Shown here: positions 10,420-21,337 of the stretch, piece by piece
Layout of the letters: each line of letters begins with the position of its first letter
Position numbering within the stretch: the first letter of the stretch is position 1
Assembly (NCBI RefSeq): GCF_933775445.1
Contig: NC_065876.1
Location: forward strand, 16,306,001-16,370,000
From: Argentina anserina
Lineage: Eukaryota; Streptophyta; Magnoliopsida; Rosales; Rosaceae
Length of the DNA: 64,000 nucleotides
Direction: 5' to 3'
Notes under the pieces: generated by a model
Told to the model about the DNA's origin: nothing
What the model saw: only the letters and a program-made list of their open reading frames with translations
Database searches by the model: none
Translations under genes and position numbers: made by a program

Positions 10420-10854
10420 ATGGAAGGTGCTTCCATCACAAGCGTACCTAACTCTTCCAACTCCACACTTCCGCTCCCATCAAAGCAAGATGAAAGCCAA
10501 TCAGAGAATGTCAGAGAAGAAGATGAAGATGAAGAAGATGATGAAGAAAATGGAGAGGAAGAGAAAGATGAGTGCGGGTTTTGCTTATTCATGAAAGCAG
10601 GCCCATGTGGAGAGAGATTCGCAGCTTGGGAACAGTGCGTTAAAGAGTCTGAGAAGAACAAGGATTATGCCGCTGTAAAGTGTGTTGATGTCTTCAAAAC
10701 TTTGAATGAGTGTATGACAAAGAACCAAGATTACTATGATTTTTTCTTCGAGGCTGAGAAAGCAGAATTGGAGAAGGAAGAAGATATTATGAGTAAGAGC
10801 TCAGAGCACAAATCTAATCCAGCTGGGGATTCGACTGACAGGCAAGAAAGTTAG
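10420..10854 (+). CDS. GCK-domain (twin CX9C) protein
   Basis: A 144-residue protein in one coding exon. Residues 33-51 are almost all Asp/Glu. The GCK domain follows at about 50-122 (DECGFCLFMKAGPCGERFAAWEQC ... CVDVFKTLNEC), with Cys 52/55 as CX2C and pairs 63/73 and 88/98 as two CX9C motifs. A charged helix-rich tail ends the protein. Twin CX9C proteins are typically oxidised by the MIA40 pathway in the mitochondrial intermembrane space, but the plant GCK family has no well-defined function and this protein has no obvious targeting peptide. The ATG at 10420 is the first in frame and sits in a favourable context (CATCCATGG). Codon use and length match plant homologues, so I take it as intact. 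Confidence 0.85.
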   Translation: MEGASITSVPNSSNSTLPLPSKQDESQSENVREEDEDEEDDEENGEEEKDECGFCLFMKAGPCGERFAAWEQCVKESEKNKDYAAVKCVDVFKTLNECMTKNQDYYDFFFEAEKAELEKEEDIMSKSSEHKSNPAGDSTDRQES

Positions 10855-11777
10855 CCAGACCGGTGCTCCTTAATTTAGCATCAACAATCGGAAATAGGGT
10901 AATTTTTGCCGGGAAGTAGTATTTAGATTCCAAGTCATTGTTAATTACTGTTCTTGCTGAGATGAACTGTTATCAGTGGCGACATTTACTTTTCTTAAAA
11001 ACATACATTGAATTAAAAACATACATTGAAGAGATGCCCCCTAGGGATCACTATATAGGGTTATCGAATGCTAACAGAGGAAGCGCTGCATTGATAGATA
11101 ATTACTTGTTTAAGGCAACATTGTGACATTTCAGTTCACCAGAGAAATATATGATATATGAATATAGTGCCTGATGTGAAGTTATTGTAATTCATCAAAT
11201 GGCCTCAACCCTTTATTTTCGTCTGACCTCAATAAAGATCCAAAAGGAGAAAGCACAAAAACTGACACTGAAGGGGCTGGACGAGCCGATGCAAGTCTTC
11301 TAAGGGCAGGATTCGAATTGAAGTACCAGATATCGCTGCCACTCAAGTTTTCATTAAAATTGACTGATCACTATAATCCTCGGTAAATCATAGCTATCAT
11401 CCACAACACTCAAGTGGTCAATTGGATAAATCTGAACTGGAAACTCTTCCACGGGCAACAGAAAGAGCATGCAACGGCAGAGGCTAAAGCAACATCATAA
11501 ATGTACGAAGAAAATCGAAATATATTTGACATATCCAAAGTGATAAAGAGCAGAGTTGCAAGGTTTCATACATACCTAACAACATACTACACATAGATCA
11601 TGGTTCAAATAGTTCTCTCTGCCAGGATTTAAACATAATACACCTAATACCTAAAGAACCAGCATTGAAGGAAAAAAAAAAAACGAACATAGAACCAGCT
11701 ATACGGCCGAGTCCATCACAGTAGTTCTTGTAGTTCTTCATGTTTGAGGGAGGGGAGAGCAGAGCTCAGTCAGATAC
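10855..11777. other. Intergenic, converging 3' ends
   Basis: Lies between the converging GCK and bZIP60 genes and probably contains both 3' UTRs. It holds a short tandem duplication (ACATACATTGAA twice near 11000-11030). No gene is supported. Confidence 0.5.
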
Positions 11778-13276
11778 TCAAGAGACAAAAATAGCATATT
11801 TCATCTTCGTCCTGGAGGCCTTACACCTCCTAGTCATTACAAAAGATTGAGACTGAAGCGCCAAGACCATCTTATTTGCTTCCCCTCTTGCTCTTGGACC
11901 CACACCTTCTAGAGCTTTGTTTGCCTGCTCTTGATTTAGAGTTAGTAGTAGCAGGTGGGGCATTAGAGGCAGGGTAAATAGGCACATGGAGTCCAGGAAC
12001 CAAAGCAGGGAACCCAACAGCAGGAGTTCCAACAAGAGCACAGCAGACTCCTGCTTGGTACCAGAAACATCACGGCCACATGCATTGCCCATCTGTAGAC
12101 TAAGTCGCAAAGCATGGTTCTCGGCATAGCAGCACTGAAGCAAACGCCCCAGCCTCCTGCATTCGCCTTCCAAATACTTGCTTTTCATCTCCAGATCTGT
12201 GACATACATTTTTCTCCTCTCCCTTGATCTCATCGCAGCATCCTTATTTCTCAGCTGCCTGGAATGATTACAAACCATATTCACTACTATCAGATCATAT
12301 CATATATAACCAAACACAGATTTCTTTTGCATTTAGATAATTCGGAGATCATCTCTACACTCAAATTTCATACTCCTTAGATTTATCATACATTATACTT
12401 ATTTCTAGCTCAGTTACCAAAGTATAACAACACCAAAAAATTCCGTTGTTTTTTATGTTTCATTCTTCATCAATTTCTCCATTAACCAAAGCATAACAAC
12501 AAGGACTTATTTTAGTTTTCCACATACGTAAACTTGCTTTTACAAATGCATCAATAAAATTGAACAAACATCACAATAATTACAGAACACACCAGACTCT
12601 GAATAAAAACAAATCAGTCATAAATCTCTGAAATATGATTACACTTATTGATGACATATAAGCATACATTCAGGCAAATCGTCAAAGCCATATGAATATC
12701 TTACACAAATAAAATAAATAAATAAATAAGTCATAAATTTCAAGCATTCTTCTCGATTTCAATAATTTATTGAAGACTAATATGATTAATAAATTAACAG
12801 TACCTTCTCCGTTTCTTGGAGACATGATCGTCAGCGTCAGCGTCCGTATCATTATTCAACGGCGACCCGTCGGTTTTCTCCTTCTCCGACTCGGCGGAGC
12901 CGTTCGAATTCGAGTCCACGTCGGCCGGAGACTCCGCCACCGGCGGCGGCGAGTCGACGAGTACATCCGCCAGAAAATTCTCATAATACTCCTTCGGCGG
13001 CTCCTCCGAAGCCACCTTGCTGACGTCGTCGTCTTTCATCAGCATGTCCTCCACCTCGCCGATCCACGTGTCCATCGATCCGGTCGCCGCGATCGCCGGA
13101 GAATTCTCCACCGTCGATGACGACGAGGAAGAAGGCGAAGCCCCGTCCCCCGCCGGCGTGAGGGTCGGGCTGAGCAGACCTAACCCATTCGCGTCGTCGA
13201 ATACGAAATCCCAGTCGATGTCTCCGATCACGTCAACGCCGGTGTCCAGAAAGTCAAGGCTTCCGTCAAATTCCAT
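11778..13276 (-). CDS. bZIP60: bZIP60-type membrane-anchored ER-stress transcription factor
   Basis: Two exons (13276-12804 and 12258-11778, GT/AG, junction in phase 2) give a 317-residue unspliced protein. The N-terminal half is acidic and Ser-rich. The bZIP basic region is KKRRRQLRNKDAAMRSRERRK, with the diagnostic N-x7-R at residues 162-170, followed by a short zipper. Residues 230-265 are a Leu-rich membrane segment, and the tail holds RRCKASRTKMKY. This layout is that of plant bZIP60, the main target of the ER stress sensor IRE1. IRE1 removes 23 nt in the mRNA (12021-12043), which shifts the frame to a stop at 11872 and gives a 278-residue soluble form ending in a basic SRRCGSKSKRGSK tail. 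Both forms are open here, so the locus looks functional. It activates chaperone genes during the unfolded protein response. Confidence 0.93.
12009..12053 (-). promoter_or_regulatory. bZIP60: IRE1 twin-hairpin cleavage site in bZIP60 mRNA (23-nt intron)
   Basis: On the coding strand two adjacent stem-loops can be drawn. The first (12053-12033) has arms CAGGAGT/GCTCTTG around loop CTGCTGT. The second (12030-12009) has arms GGAACTC/GGGTTCC around a loop CTGCTGTT. Each stem is 7 bp with G-U pairs. Cutting both loops at CTG/CTG releases exactly 23 nt (12043-12021), the intron size known for Arabidopsis bZIP60. Joining the ends opens a 49-codon alternative tail. This is RNA-level processing by IRE1 and a tRNA ligase, not spliceosomal splicing. 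Confidence 0.93.
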
Positions 13277-13606
13277 AAGCTGATAAGAAGGTGTGTGTGT
13301 GTGTATTTACAAAACCCTAATTCTAACCGGTGGTGGCATTTTGTGGGGAGAATTTATAATAGCGCACAAAGGGAGAAACGCGTAGTCTGTTTCAAATGCT
13401 TCGCCGAAGCTTCGTGGGTAAGATAAAAAAGGCTGGTTGGTCACGTGTCGTGACTTTTCGCATTGATTTTTGAGGTTCTATTCTCAGCCACGTAGGATTT
13501 GATCATTTGAGGGGATGTTGTCATTGAACCAATAGGGTTGCGCCAAGTAGGTAAAAACAAACCTCTCCATTGCCTGACACGAGAAATTTTCAGTACAACG
13601 GGAGAA

Positions 13607-13656
13607 CCACGTCATCAAGACCAGTGGTCCTCTCTAACCAATAGTATGTCGCCACA
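13607..13656. promoter_or_regulatory. UPR-like promoter elements upstream of bZIP60
   Basis: CCACGTCATC at 13607-13616 equals the 3' part of the plant unfolded-protein-response element (P-UPRE). CCAAT at 13638-13642, followed after nine bases by CCACA (13652-13656), is one base off the ER stress element CCAAT-N9-CCACG. Both lie 330-380 bp upstream of the bZIP60 ATG, where autoregulation by ER-stress bZIPs would be expected. Binding is inferred. Confidence 0.5.
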
Positions 13657-14058
13657 TGGTATTTTTTAACTCGTCAATCTATTGTTTCACTAATGTGACC
13701 TTCATTAAACTACTCTATCTCCATTATCTCTTCCCCTCTATTGGGTCTAAAAAAGCCGAGACTTGATCTAGATCTATCACTTCATCGACTTTGTATATAC
13801 TCCCTTTAAATGGCCAATGTTCGTTCTGGTTTTCATTTTTTATGCCTTAAACTCATCTTTGCATTTAAAAAATGTATGATACGATCTTGAGTTCTTGTTT
13901 TTGTTCTGAAGAGCTTTTTTTTAGAATTTATTTAGTTAAGAACTGTAATCGTACTAAATTAAATGAATGGTTAGATTTCATTAAGTATATATATATATAT
14001 ATATATTTTTTAATGAAATATTTATAGATATTAATAGTTGAGATTGCATAATAAATAC

Positions 14059-14628
14059 TAGGGGTGGGCACGGATGGGACGGGACGGAGCTCATCCCACG
14101 TCCCGTCCCACGTCCCGTCCCACTCTTTTGAATCGGGACGGGATCGGGACGGGACGAGGGTTTTTAAGAATGCATCCCACTCATGATTAATCTCGGTTGG
14201 GACGGGACGGGATCGAGACGGGACTGGACTGGACAAATCCCACCTTCCTATAAAGTTAAATAAAAACCTATATTTTTACTTTTTCATTAACAAAATAACA
14301 TTTAATAATGAAATTTTAACCAAAAAAATACATATTATGTTAAAATATTATAATTTACCATTATTATTTGAATTGATATAATTTTGGAGTTATTAAGAAC
14401 ATAAATTAGTTTCATTTTGATACAAATATATAAGAATTTTTAAGTTTTCATTAAAGGGGGGACGGGATAGGACGAAGCGGGATAGAAATTATTCGTCCCA
14501 CGTCCCATCCCACTATTATGAAACGGGACGGGACGAACGTTTTTAGACCTCCGTCCCGTCCCGTCTCTATGAATTTCGGGACAGGATCGGGACGGGATCG
14601 GGATTTTCGTTTTTTATGCCCACCCCTA
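14059..14628. mobile_element. hAT-type MITE, copy 1
   Basis: A 570-bp element with perfect 12-bp terminal inverted repeats TAGGGGTGGGCA/TGCCCACCCCTA and an 8-bp target duplication ATAAATAC (14051-14058 and 14629-14636), both typical of hAT. Near both ends are clustered GGGACGGGA/TCCCGTCCC motifs in both orientations, like the subterminal transposase-binding repeats of hAT elements. The AT-rich centre has no coding capacity, so it is non-autonomous. Confidence 0.92.
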
Positions 14629-14636
14629 ATAAATAC

Positions 14637-16919
14637 TAGTCCGGTTGCATTGTTGTGCATTGAATAATTTTCCTTTTTTTTTTTCATATTGTTAGAATTG
14701 TTTTTGGCTAAACTGCATTTTGACACTCTTACTATAAGTAATGTTTATGTTTAAAATCCGGTATTCGAAGTTTCAAGCGTGTCAGCAACATGACAAAATT
14801 ATAATATGTTTAACTGATTTAAATATATATATATATTAGTTAACTCAATGGAGTTATTATGCCTTGCATGGCAAGCAATCTCAAAATTAGGTTCGATAGT
14901 ATGATGTTCAAAGTTTTTCTCAATGCTCAAACAAACACTCGCAAGAATTTGGAAAGGTAGAACTTCCTGCTGATTTTTATGTTAAAAGCAATTTTACAAG
15001 TGTCGATTGTCAAGAACTCACGGTCATGCACTTATACGTAATATGGTGTAGCGAAGTATTAATTATTTCTATTCCTGTCCCTGGATTTTCTTTTCCTTCG
15101 AGATTTAACATTTTTTCATTTTTCGACATCAAAAGAAGACCATCTTACAGAGGATCCATCTGAAGATCAGGACCATCAACTCAACCATCTATCTTAAGAA
15201 ATTCTATCTTAAAATACAACTGTAGTAATGCTGAAGGGAATTTAGACACAAACAATATGGCTATCTTGCATTCTTCCTTTTCTCTTTTCCTCTACAAGAT
15301 CCGTAGAGCTCTACATACTGGTTTGTTGACGACAAAGCTATTGTAGGGGTCAATGATAAGAAAATCCCCTGCAACAGCATCAAAATGGGTATTCTTGTTG
15401 AGCAAAGCAATAAGTTGCTGCAGCTGAATTCAGTACGTTGAGCATTGCCATGAGTACTATCAGTCTCCCCCATAGAAGCATTTTTCCGAGTACTATCCAG
15501 CTGGAAAATACAAATGAGGCAAATTTAGTGACTACAGTTGTCCTGGTTACGCTGCAGACATCAACAGCACAAAGTACATACAGGAATGCGCAAAGCAATG
15601 ATATTGAATACCATGACATAAAAACGACATTTCTGGAGTATGAGGTAGAATACTACATCAGAGCAAAACAGAGGTACAATGGTAGATAACATCAAAGAGG
15701 ACCTAAACCCTATTGCTATTATACTTCATTTACCAAAACAGAAAGCTTTTATATAAGATAATAAAACTAATAATCAAAGAAGATTCGGGCTTGTGATATA
15801 TGTTCTAGCATGGGATAATTATAAGTTTTTAACCTAACAGCTAACCTACCCGGCGGAGGGAGAAACAAAAATGAGAGGGGGCAAATTTTTTGAATCAATC
15901 ACACAAAAAAATATGCCTTAATGAATGAATACATGCATGAACCATCTCAGATTCAAACATGAACCAATCTTTTAATTAATTTTAACCCCCAATTGAGGTT
16001 AATGCACAAATTGAGAGTGTCTTCAACTCATAAAAGATAAACACAAAAGCTAAGACTCTAAAAGAGATGCAAAGCTATTATCCAGCAACAAGTATTTTTA
16101 TCTCTTGGATCCCTCCAGCTCATTAAATATGTCACAGAGCATTGCCTTAATCCTTCTCCAAAGGCTCCGAAGTTGATCATATCTCATCTTTAGTTTGTTA
16201 AAGCTACTTTTTGTGATGGAAATTAAATGGATCAAACATACTCTTAAGCCAAGTCTTTTGCAGATGTGTTGGAGGCAGCCGATTGACAATGTGATATATA
16301 TGTATACGTACAATCTGTCTAGACCTCCTCCTAAAGCTCCAATCCAAGGCCACAAAAATATAAAAACATAGCGGGAAGTATCACATTAGCAAAGAAAAGC
16401 ATAACCAAGAAGATGATACATGAATATGACCATGCATATTGGCAATTGATTTCTTTGGCATGGTGAAATTAGTATTTGAGTGGGGGCACAAATGACTCAA
16501 ACGTGAAGAAAATCAAAAAGTCAGTGTGGGCAAAGGCTCTCACTGGTCCTATGCTGCCTCCGCCAATTTTAAACCCATGGCAAACCTCCACCCTACAGCC
16601 TGTCACCCTAAGTCCCCAAGCAGATACATACTTACAAATGAATATGAATACGAACAGATGAAATGGAAACATATATGCACATAATGTCATGATTTATTAT
16701 TAATCCTCTAGCTTTACTTCACCTGGATGACACCTGAGTGTAACATTTTTATTCGTATTAATCATTATAAAGTTGAGATTTGCACATCTAACCTAAAATC
16801 TACATGGTAACAATGATAACAAGCTGCTCAGTCATGTGACAGACAACAAAATAAGACATAATTCCCAGATAACAGTGAAATTCCCAATCTAAATGAATAT
16901 TAATAAGATATAATATGGT
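14637..16919. other. Intergenic, no gene supported
   Basis: AT-rich, with short TA microsatellites near 14823-14835. An exon-like stretch on the minus strand near 15380-15500 is preceded by a possible acceptor (TATTTTCCAG). It might belong to the decayed WIT-like gene upstream of it on that strand, but I could not match it to a family. Confidence 0.4.
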
Positions 16920-18480
16920 AAAAACCTGCTTATGAAGGCACTCTTTTTCAAAAGCAAGTTGCACAATCAAGTTCGTAATAACTTGGTTCGGTTATCAGTT
17001 GCAGTAGCTATTTTTGCTTCCTCAGCTTGATGCAAAGCTGCCTCCATGCGTTTCAATCTGACAGTGAGAAAGCTTACTTCCTCATTTAGTGCTGCATTAG
17101 ATTCGGATATTATTAAACACTTGTCAACTACACTGTCAGCCCGATATCAGCTATTGAAACCTTCTGCTTTAGATCTTTTATCACATTTTCCATATCCCTA
17201 GTTTTGCTTCTCCTGGCTACCTTCAGTTTTTGATTGTTTCTCTTTCAAATCTGTAATCACAGTTCCCATATCACTGATGTCGTCTTCAAGCAAACTCACC
17301 TTCTCGCTCAGAATAAAGACCTCAGAATTGGCAATAATTAATTTATCTTCACCTTCCTTCAAGCTGTCCTTTAAGCTCTCTGTCTGTGCGTGAAAGAAGT
17401 CATTAACTTTTGTAAAGAGTTTTGTTTGGCTTTAAGGAGCTCATCCACCCTCAATTGTAGCTCATTTTCTTGCTGAACTGAACCATCTAAATTAAACTGG
17501 AGAATTTGGAGTCCAGCCAGCAGTTCCTTTGAAATACTAGTTATGACCCCAGCCGCATTATCTGCCTCTAACCAACTCTAGCAAACATCTGCTGCTTCAT
17601 CCTCACTGCAATATGACTCCCATTCTGAAGAGAGTAATCTCAATTTCAGATCCTCTTCAATGTGTTTTGATTCAGTTAATTTAATTTCAAGATCCCACTC
17701 ACCAAAGATTTGTCCAACATCTGCAAAATATGTCTTCGGTGTTCAACAGTTTACACATTCTTGCTTTAATGGCACACTCATTTGTCATTATTCCTGACCA
17801 ATACGCAAGCTTTAGAATATGGACAAAATCAACAGTTATAGTCGCTACTATATCAACATATACAGTAAAGGTGATTAGAGAAACCTGCCTGGTCATATGC
17901 AAGCAATAAAACAGAATGAAAGCAATAGTATCACTCCCTAACAATTCAACTTAGGAACCAGATGTGGTTATTTAACCTACCTTGCTTACCATTACAAAAC
18001 CCCAACAACCCCCATGACCTTATACCCAATAAGAATGGGAAGCTTTAATTATTTGAAATACCATCACCAAAAACATTCTGAATGAAACTGTTAGCTTACA
18101 ATTTTCTTTTCCATCAGAGCATGGAAAGGTCCATTCGAACTTCAGAGATTGCATCCTCAGTTCAGACACCTGTTCTTGCAACTACTCTAAACGCTGCTCA
18201 GATTTTGCAGCTCTTTTTCCATTGCAGCAAATGTTTCCCCCAAGTATGTGTACGGAGATAGTAGCTCTTGGGCAGCTGTGATCTTAATTTCACTCACCTC
18301 AGAGTCTAAAATTTCACATGATAGTGAACTCTAAAGCCTTCTCAACAGAATCAACCGCTTTCTCCTCCTCCTTGGATATAAAAGACTCAAAAGTCATACT
18401 CCTTGGTTGCCACATGCATTATAAAATCACTCAAACCAAAATTCAATAACTGCCTACTCTAGAGCTCTTCCATCTCCTCA
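16920..18480 (-). pseudogene. WIT-like (WPP-interacting tail-anchored) coiled-coil gene relic
   Basis: The minus strand keeps long stretches of WIT1/WIT2-type coiled coil: LLNFGLSDFIMHVATKEYDFESF and ALEFTIMS near the start, EWDLEIKLTESKHIEEDLKLRL, then ITSISKELLAGLQILQFNLDGS, and ESNAALNEEVSFLTVRLKRMEAALHQAEEAKIATA followed by NLIVQLAFEKECLHKQ. WIT proteins anchor RanGAP and nuclear-pore/LINC partners at the plant nuclear envelope. Here the N terminus is missing, stops (TGA, TAG) and several frameshifts interrupt it, and no clear tail anchor follows. It starts only a few bases after the end of the PPR relic on the same strand. I identified it from the pattern of conserved blocks, without a database search. 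Confidence 0.75.
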
Positions 18481-20989
18481 TCAAAGCACAAACTCAATTT
18501 CAATCTTCATCATCTCAGCGACTAACAAATCAAGTCTGTCATATACCTCCATACTTCTTGGATGAGCCGTGTCCCCAACAAAAAATGCATGTACTTCATC
18601 TTTTACCTCAATCCAGCTGCAACCCGGCTCTTTCTTCATCCTATTTTACCTCATTCTTTTCCTCATCTTTGACACCTCTCCCCACATTCCTGCTTCAGCA
18701 TATATATTTGACAACAGAACATAGGTAGAAGAGTCTTGTGGATCCAATTGCCAAATCGAGTTTGCGGCTATTTCAGCCACTTGTACATTCCCATGAAGCT
18801 TGCAAATGCTAACCAGAGTTCTCCATATGACATCATCCGACCTTCCTATAATATCCACCATACAACAGTAATGCTCCAACTGAGGCTTCAAACCGTAGTC
18901 TGAAAGCATTGTGTGGAAGTAGTGTAAACCATTTACAGCATTTCCTATGTGTCCACAGGCTTGGAGGACAGAAACAAAAGTTACGTGGTGTGGCTTCACA
19001 TTCTCAAGCTGCAGACTTTCAAAAATTCTAAGGGGATCTTCTCCGAGACCATAGTTCACATAGCCAGAAATCATGGCATTCCATGTAACAGCATCCCGCT
19101 TCTGTTGCTTTCTTGAACATTAGATGAGAGTCTTGCATGTTACCACACTTGGCATATGTATCAACAAGAGGTGCTGGTCACATAAACATCTGATTGCAAT
19201 TCATGCTTGATAATTTGAGCATGGATCTGCTTTCCAAGTCCCACTGTAGCCAGATTAGCACAGGTATCGAGTACTGTTGCATATGTGAAATTATCAGGCT
19301 TTGTTCCCATCTCCAACATCTGAGAAAAGAATGTCTGCGCATCCTCATTTTGCTTAAGCATTGAAAATCCAGATATGATCGCATTCCATGGGACCATCGT
19401 CTGTTCCGTTCTTTGATGTAATGTTTTGGCCTCTTCCATCATCCCACACTTGGAGTACATGTCAACAAGGGCACCTCCAACAAACAAGTTGGCACCCATT
19501 CCAGATTTAATTATTCTGCTATGGATTTCCATACCATGGTTTGAAGAATGCTGACCTGCACAAACTCTTAAAACACTGCCATACGCTGAACTCGTCAGGT
19601 TCCATCCTTGACCGAAGCATGGAAACAAAACAGGAAAGTGTATCCTCTGTATTTTCATTTTGTCCATGAGCTGCAATTATTGCATTCCAAGACACAGCAT
19701 CTCTTCTTACCACCTCATCAAACAAACGAGAGGCTCTCAAAACATCTCCACATTTACCATACATGTCGAGAACTGCATTTGTTACATGTACATTGGATCT
19801 GAAACTACTCTTAATAGCTGATCCTTGTAGCGGACGGCCCTCCAAGTGTCCTTTGATCATTGCACAAGCACCAAGGCCACCAGACAACGTTATTTCATCA
19901 AAAACAATACCAGACTTGTACAGAAGCATAAAGATCTGCAGAGCCTTAAAACCTTTCCCATTGGAAGCATACCCTACTACTATTGCATTATATGACTGCA
20001 AACTCCGGTTTCGCATCGAGTTAAATACCTTTCTGGCATCAGTTACATGTCCAATGTTGCAGTACTAACTACTACATCAGAATGAAACTGCGTTTTGATA
20101 GCATGCCCATGAACTGAGTGCACACGACCTGAAAACACTAGCATAGGTAGACTGGCTCACCCCAACGCCTGCTTTCTGCATCTCATTAAACAGCTCTATA
20201 CCCATCACAAACCTCTCATTATGAACCGAACCTGCAATCACAGCGCTCCAGGATACTAAATTTCTCTCAGGCAATTCACGAAAAACCCGGAGCGAACAAT
20301 CTAGTCTTTTACACTTGCCATACATGTCAGCCAAAGCACTCCCTGTGAACACATCAATGTCGAAAGCCATTTTGACCGCGACACAATGAACTTGCATCCC
20401 AAGTTGAATCTCCTCCATCCCTCCACACGCTTTAAGAACAAGAGCAAATGTCGTACGGTCAGCAATCTCCCTCATCTCGACATAAACACCAACAGACTTG
20501 AAACAACCCATATCCTTCAAGTAGCCCGAAATCAACGAGTTCCAAGAAACCACATCTCTCACCGGCATTGCATCAAAACAAGCACGCGCAGAACCCATGT
20601 CGCCGCTCTCGGCATACCCGATGATCATAGTGTTCCACGACACCGTATCCCGTTGCGGCATTTCGTCGAACAGCTTAGCTGCATAACGCAAGACGCAGCA
20701 TTTGACGCAAATTTGGAGGAGACAGTTGGAAACGAAGACGGTGGGGTTGAACCCGGAAACGAGATGCGGGCGTGGGCCTGTTTCCCCGGGATCGGAGCTC
20801 CGCCGCCGCGGGAGCATTGCTGGAAAATGTGGGAGAAAGTTTTGAAGGTTTTGGGGGGTGTTGTTTGGTAGTTGCGGCGAGAGAGAGAGTAGGGAATGGG
20901 AGAGAAGATGTTGGGTGGAGAGGTTTAAGAGGGAAAGAGAAGAGTCTGAATAAGCAATTGTGAAGGAGATGATGGTGAGGAGTAGCCAT
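18481..20989 (-). pseudogene. PLS-class PPR protein gene, MEF13-like, heavily damaged
   Basis: Intron-poor PPR reading frame on the minus strand. The N terminus is at 20989 (MATPHHHLLHNCLFRLF). Many PPR blocks follow, such as FDEMPQRDTVSWNTMIIGYAESG, MPVRDVVSWNSLISGYLK, VRRDAVSWNAIIAAHGQ and DNFTYATVLDTCANLATVGLGKQIHAQIIK. E-type motifs close it (EPGCSWIEVKDEVHAFFVGDTAHP), ending near 18485. Block order matches Arabidopsis MEF13 (At3g02330), a mitochondrial C-to-U RNA editing factor. Lesions include a frameshift near 20830, internal deletions near 20100 and 20030 that remove parts of repeats, frame changes near 19600 and 19150-19090, and an in-frame TAA near 18646. The deletions argue for true decay, not sequence error. 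Confidence 0.85.
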
Positions 20990-21200
20990 TCACTGTGGCT
21001 CTCATTCTTTTGGCGGCCTCATTCATATTGTACACTTGTCTACTTTTTTACTTATGGTAAAATGTTGTACATCTTGAATAAATTTTTGGACAAAATGCCA
21101 TCAAGTATTTTGCACAGGTTTAAAGCTGTGCCGTGGATTATTATTGAAGCCATATGAGTATGAGTAAGAGCTAAGAAGTGCGAACACAATACGATACGTG

Positions 21201-21337
21201 GATAAAATATGACCTCATCAATTGGTCAATAACTATAACAATACAAATAGGCAGAAGGAAAGGGGATTGGCAAGATTAGCATGTGCTAAGTGGCATCAGC
21301 ATTGCAGATTAGGTAGAGGGTAAAAGTGGTCCTAACA
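21201..21337 (-). repeat. LTR-like direct repeat, downstream truncated copy
   Basis: Matches 24471-24607 over its full length with roughly a dozen substitutions. It ends abruptly at sequence that leads into the PPR gene promoter. Confidence 0.7.

Noticed and set aside
12770..13283. Two plus-strand open frames over bZIP60 exon 1
   Set aside because: Antisense shadows. The minus strand has the proper start, splice donor and continuation into the bZIP domain.
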